From positions 1,010,001 to 1,030,000 of the forward strand of contig OZ026565.1 in the NCBI GenBank assembly GCA_964020155.1: DNA of 20,000 nucleotides, read 5' to 3'. The notes under the pieces were generated by a model. The model worked only from the letters and a program-made list of their open reading frames with translations, ran no database searches and was not told where the DNA came from. This stretch comes from Chondrilla cf. caribensis. Taxonomy: Eukaryota; Porifera; Demospongiae; Chondrillida; Chondrillidae. Every line of letters starts with the position of its first letter. The stretch's first letter is position 1. The translations under genes and the position numbers were made by a program. Below, in pieces: positions 17,433 through 20,000 of the stretch.

Positions 17433-17878
17433 TACATACACTGACATTACTACATACATGTACATGCAGACAGGCTCTGGATACATGTACTACAGTATCA
17501 TAAAATCTCTTTATCATACACTACAAACTGTTAATGATAATTGTGTATGTACAGTAGGCAGGTGGATGCTTCCCTCTCTTCTGGTGACTACATACGTACG
17601 TACTTGTGAACCAATGGAGGTACGTAATTCGAGTTTTAAATGATGGAATATAAAATTAATCGCAACTCCGGTCATTACACAAGACATTCTTCGAAGTCAC
17701 GAGAAACTCCGGCAAGTGGATATGCCCAAAACTGGCCAATCACGTGTACAAACATACATACAACATACAGCTTACTTGAGGACACACATGTGGGCATGTA
17801 CGTACGCAGGTTAGAATGTATAAAAGCAGTACAGCAGTCCACACTGAAAAACGCAAGGTGAATCGAGTACACGAGTGT
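17433..17878. other. 3' flank of ZMYND10
   Basis: DNA just downstream of the ZMYND10 stop on the minus strand. No canonical poly(A) hexamer was identified. A plus-strand TATAAAAG at 17819-17826 has no supported gene downstream in that orientation. Confidence 0.35.
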
Positions 17879-19933
<2,055 letters not shown>

Positions 19934-20000
19934 CTGAAGGACAGAACAATATCAAGAAAGCGTGCCTTGTATCCTAGCTGAGTACATGGAATGTAAGTGC
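19934..20000 (-). other. ZMYND10 intron, truncated at window end
   Basis: Pyrimidine-rich sequence leading to the acceptor at 19934-19935. The preceding exon is not in the window. Confidence 0.6.

Noticed and set aside
17819..17826. TATAAAAG on the plus strand as a promoter
   Set aside because: No supported plus-strand gene follows; what lies ahead is the ZMYND10 coding exon on the other strand.

Overview
This looks like nuclear DNA from an animal. It has signal-peptide genes split by GT-AG introns, large tandem-repeat arrays, palindromic transposon-like elements, and a gene for a cilia factor (ZMYND10). The repeat-choked introns and proteinase-K-like subtilases suggest a marine invertebrate, possibly a sponge. 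That placement is inference; no marker in the window proves it. There is no sign of bacterial gene organisation (no operons or Shine-Dalgarno sites).

Left third (1-10.2 kb): two related genes lie tail to tail. On the + strand (95-2793) a two-exon gene encodes a 164-residue secreted protein that is essentially only an inhibitor-I9 (subtilisin propeptide) domain. On the - strand (10095-4423) a three-exon gene encodes a complete 772-residue secreted subtilase: signal peptide, I9 propeptide, proteinase-K-type S8 domain with an intact Asp/His/Asn/Ser set, Thr/Pro-rich linker, and a C-terminal region of about five ~50-residue repeats. Both genes are cut by a phase-0 intron at the same point in the I9 domain. 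Both introns carry the same 17-bp minisatellite in the same orientation relative to transcription. This points to an ancestral duplication in inverted orientation, after which one copy kept the protease and the other kept only the propeptide. The short protein could act in trans on the protease.

Middle (10.2-17.8 kb): I find no convincing gene. The stretch holds a long (CA)n tract upstream of the subtilase promoter, several minisatellites (17, 22 and 75 bp units), a same-strand cluster of CAGGAAGT motifs, palindromic elements bounded by TACAGTGGAACC-type ends, and two related fold-back elements.

Right end (17.9-20 kb): on the - strand lie the last four coding exons found for ZMYND10, a cytoplasmic dynein-arm assembly factor, ending in a canonical MYND zinc finger. 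The 5' part of the gene lies beyond the window. Its short introns are almost wholly filled with tandem repeats, a palindromic element and a (CA)n tract.

The exon joins were derived by hand from frame continuity, splice dinucleotides and protein similarity, without transcript data.
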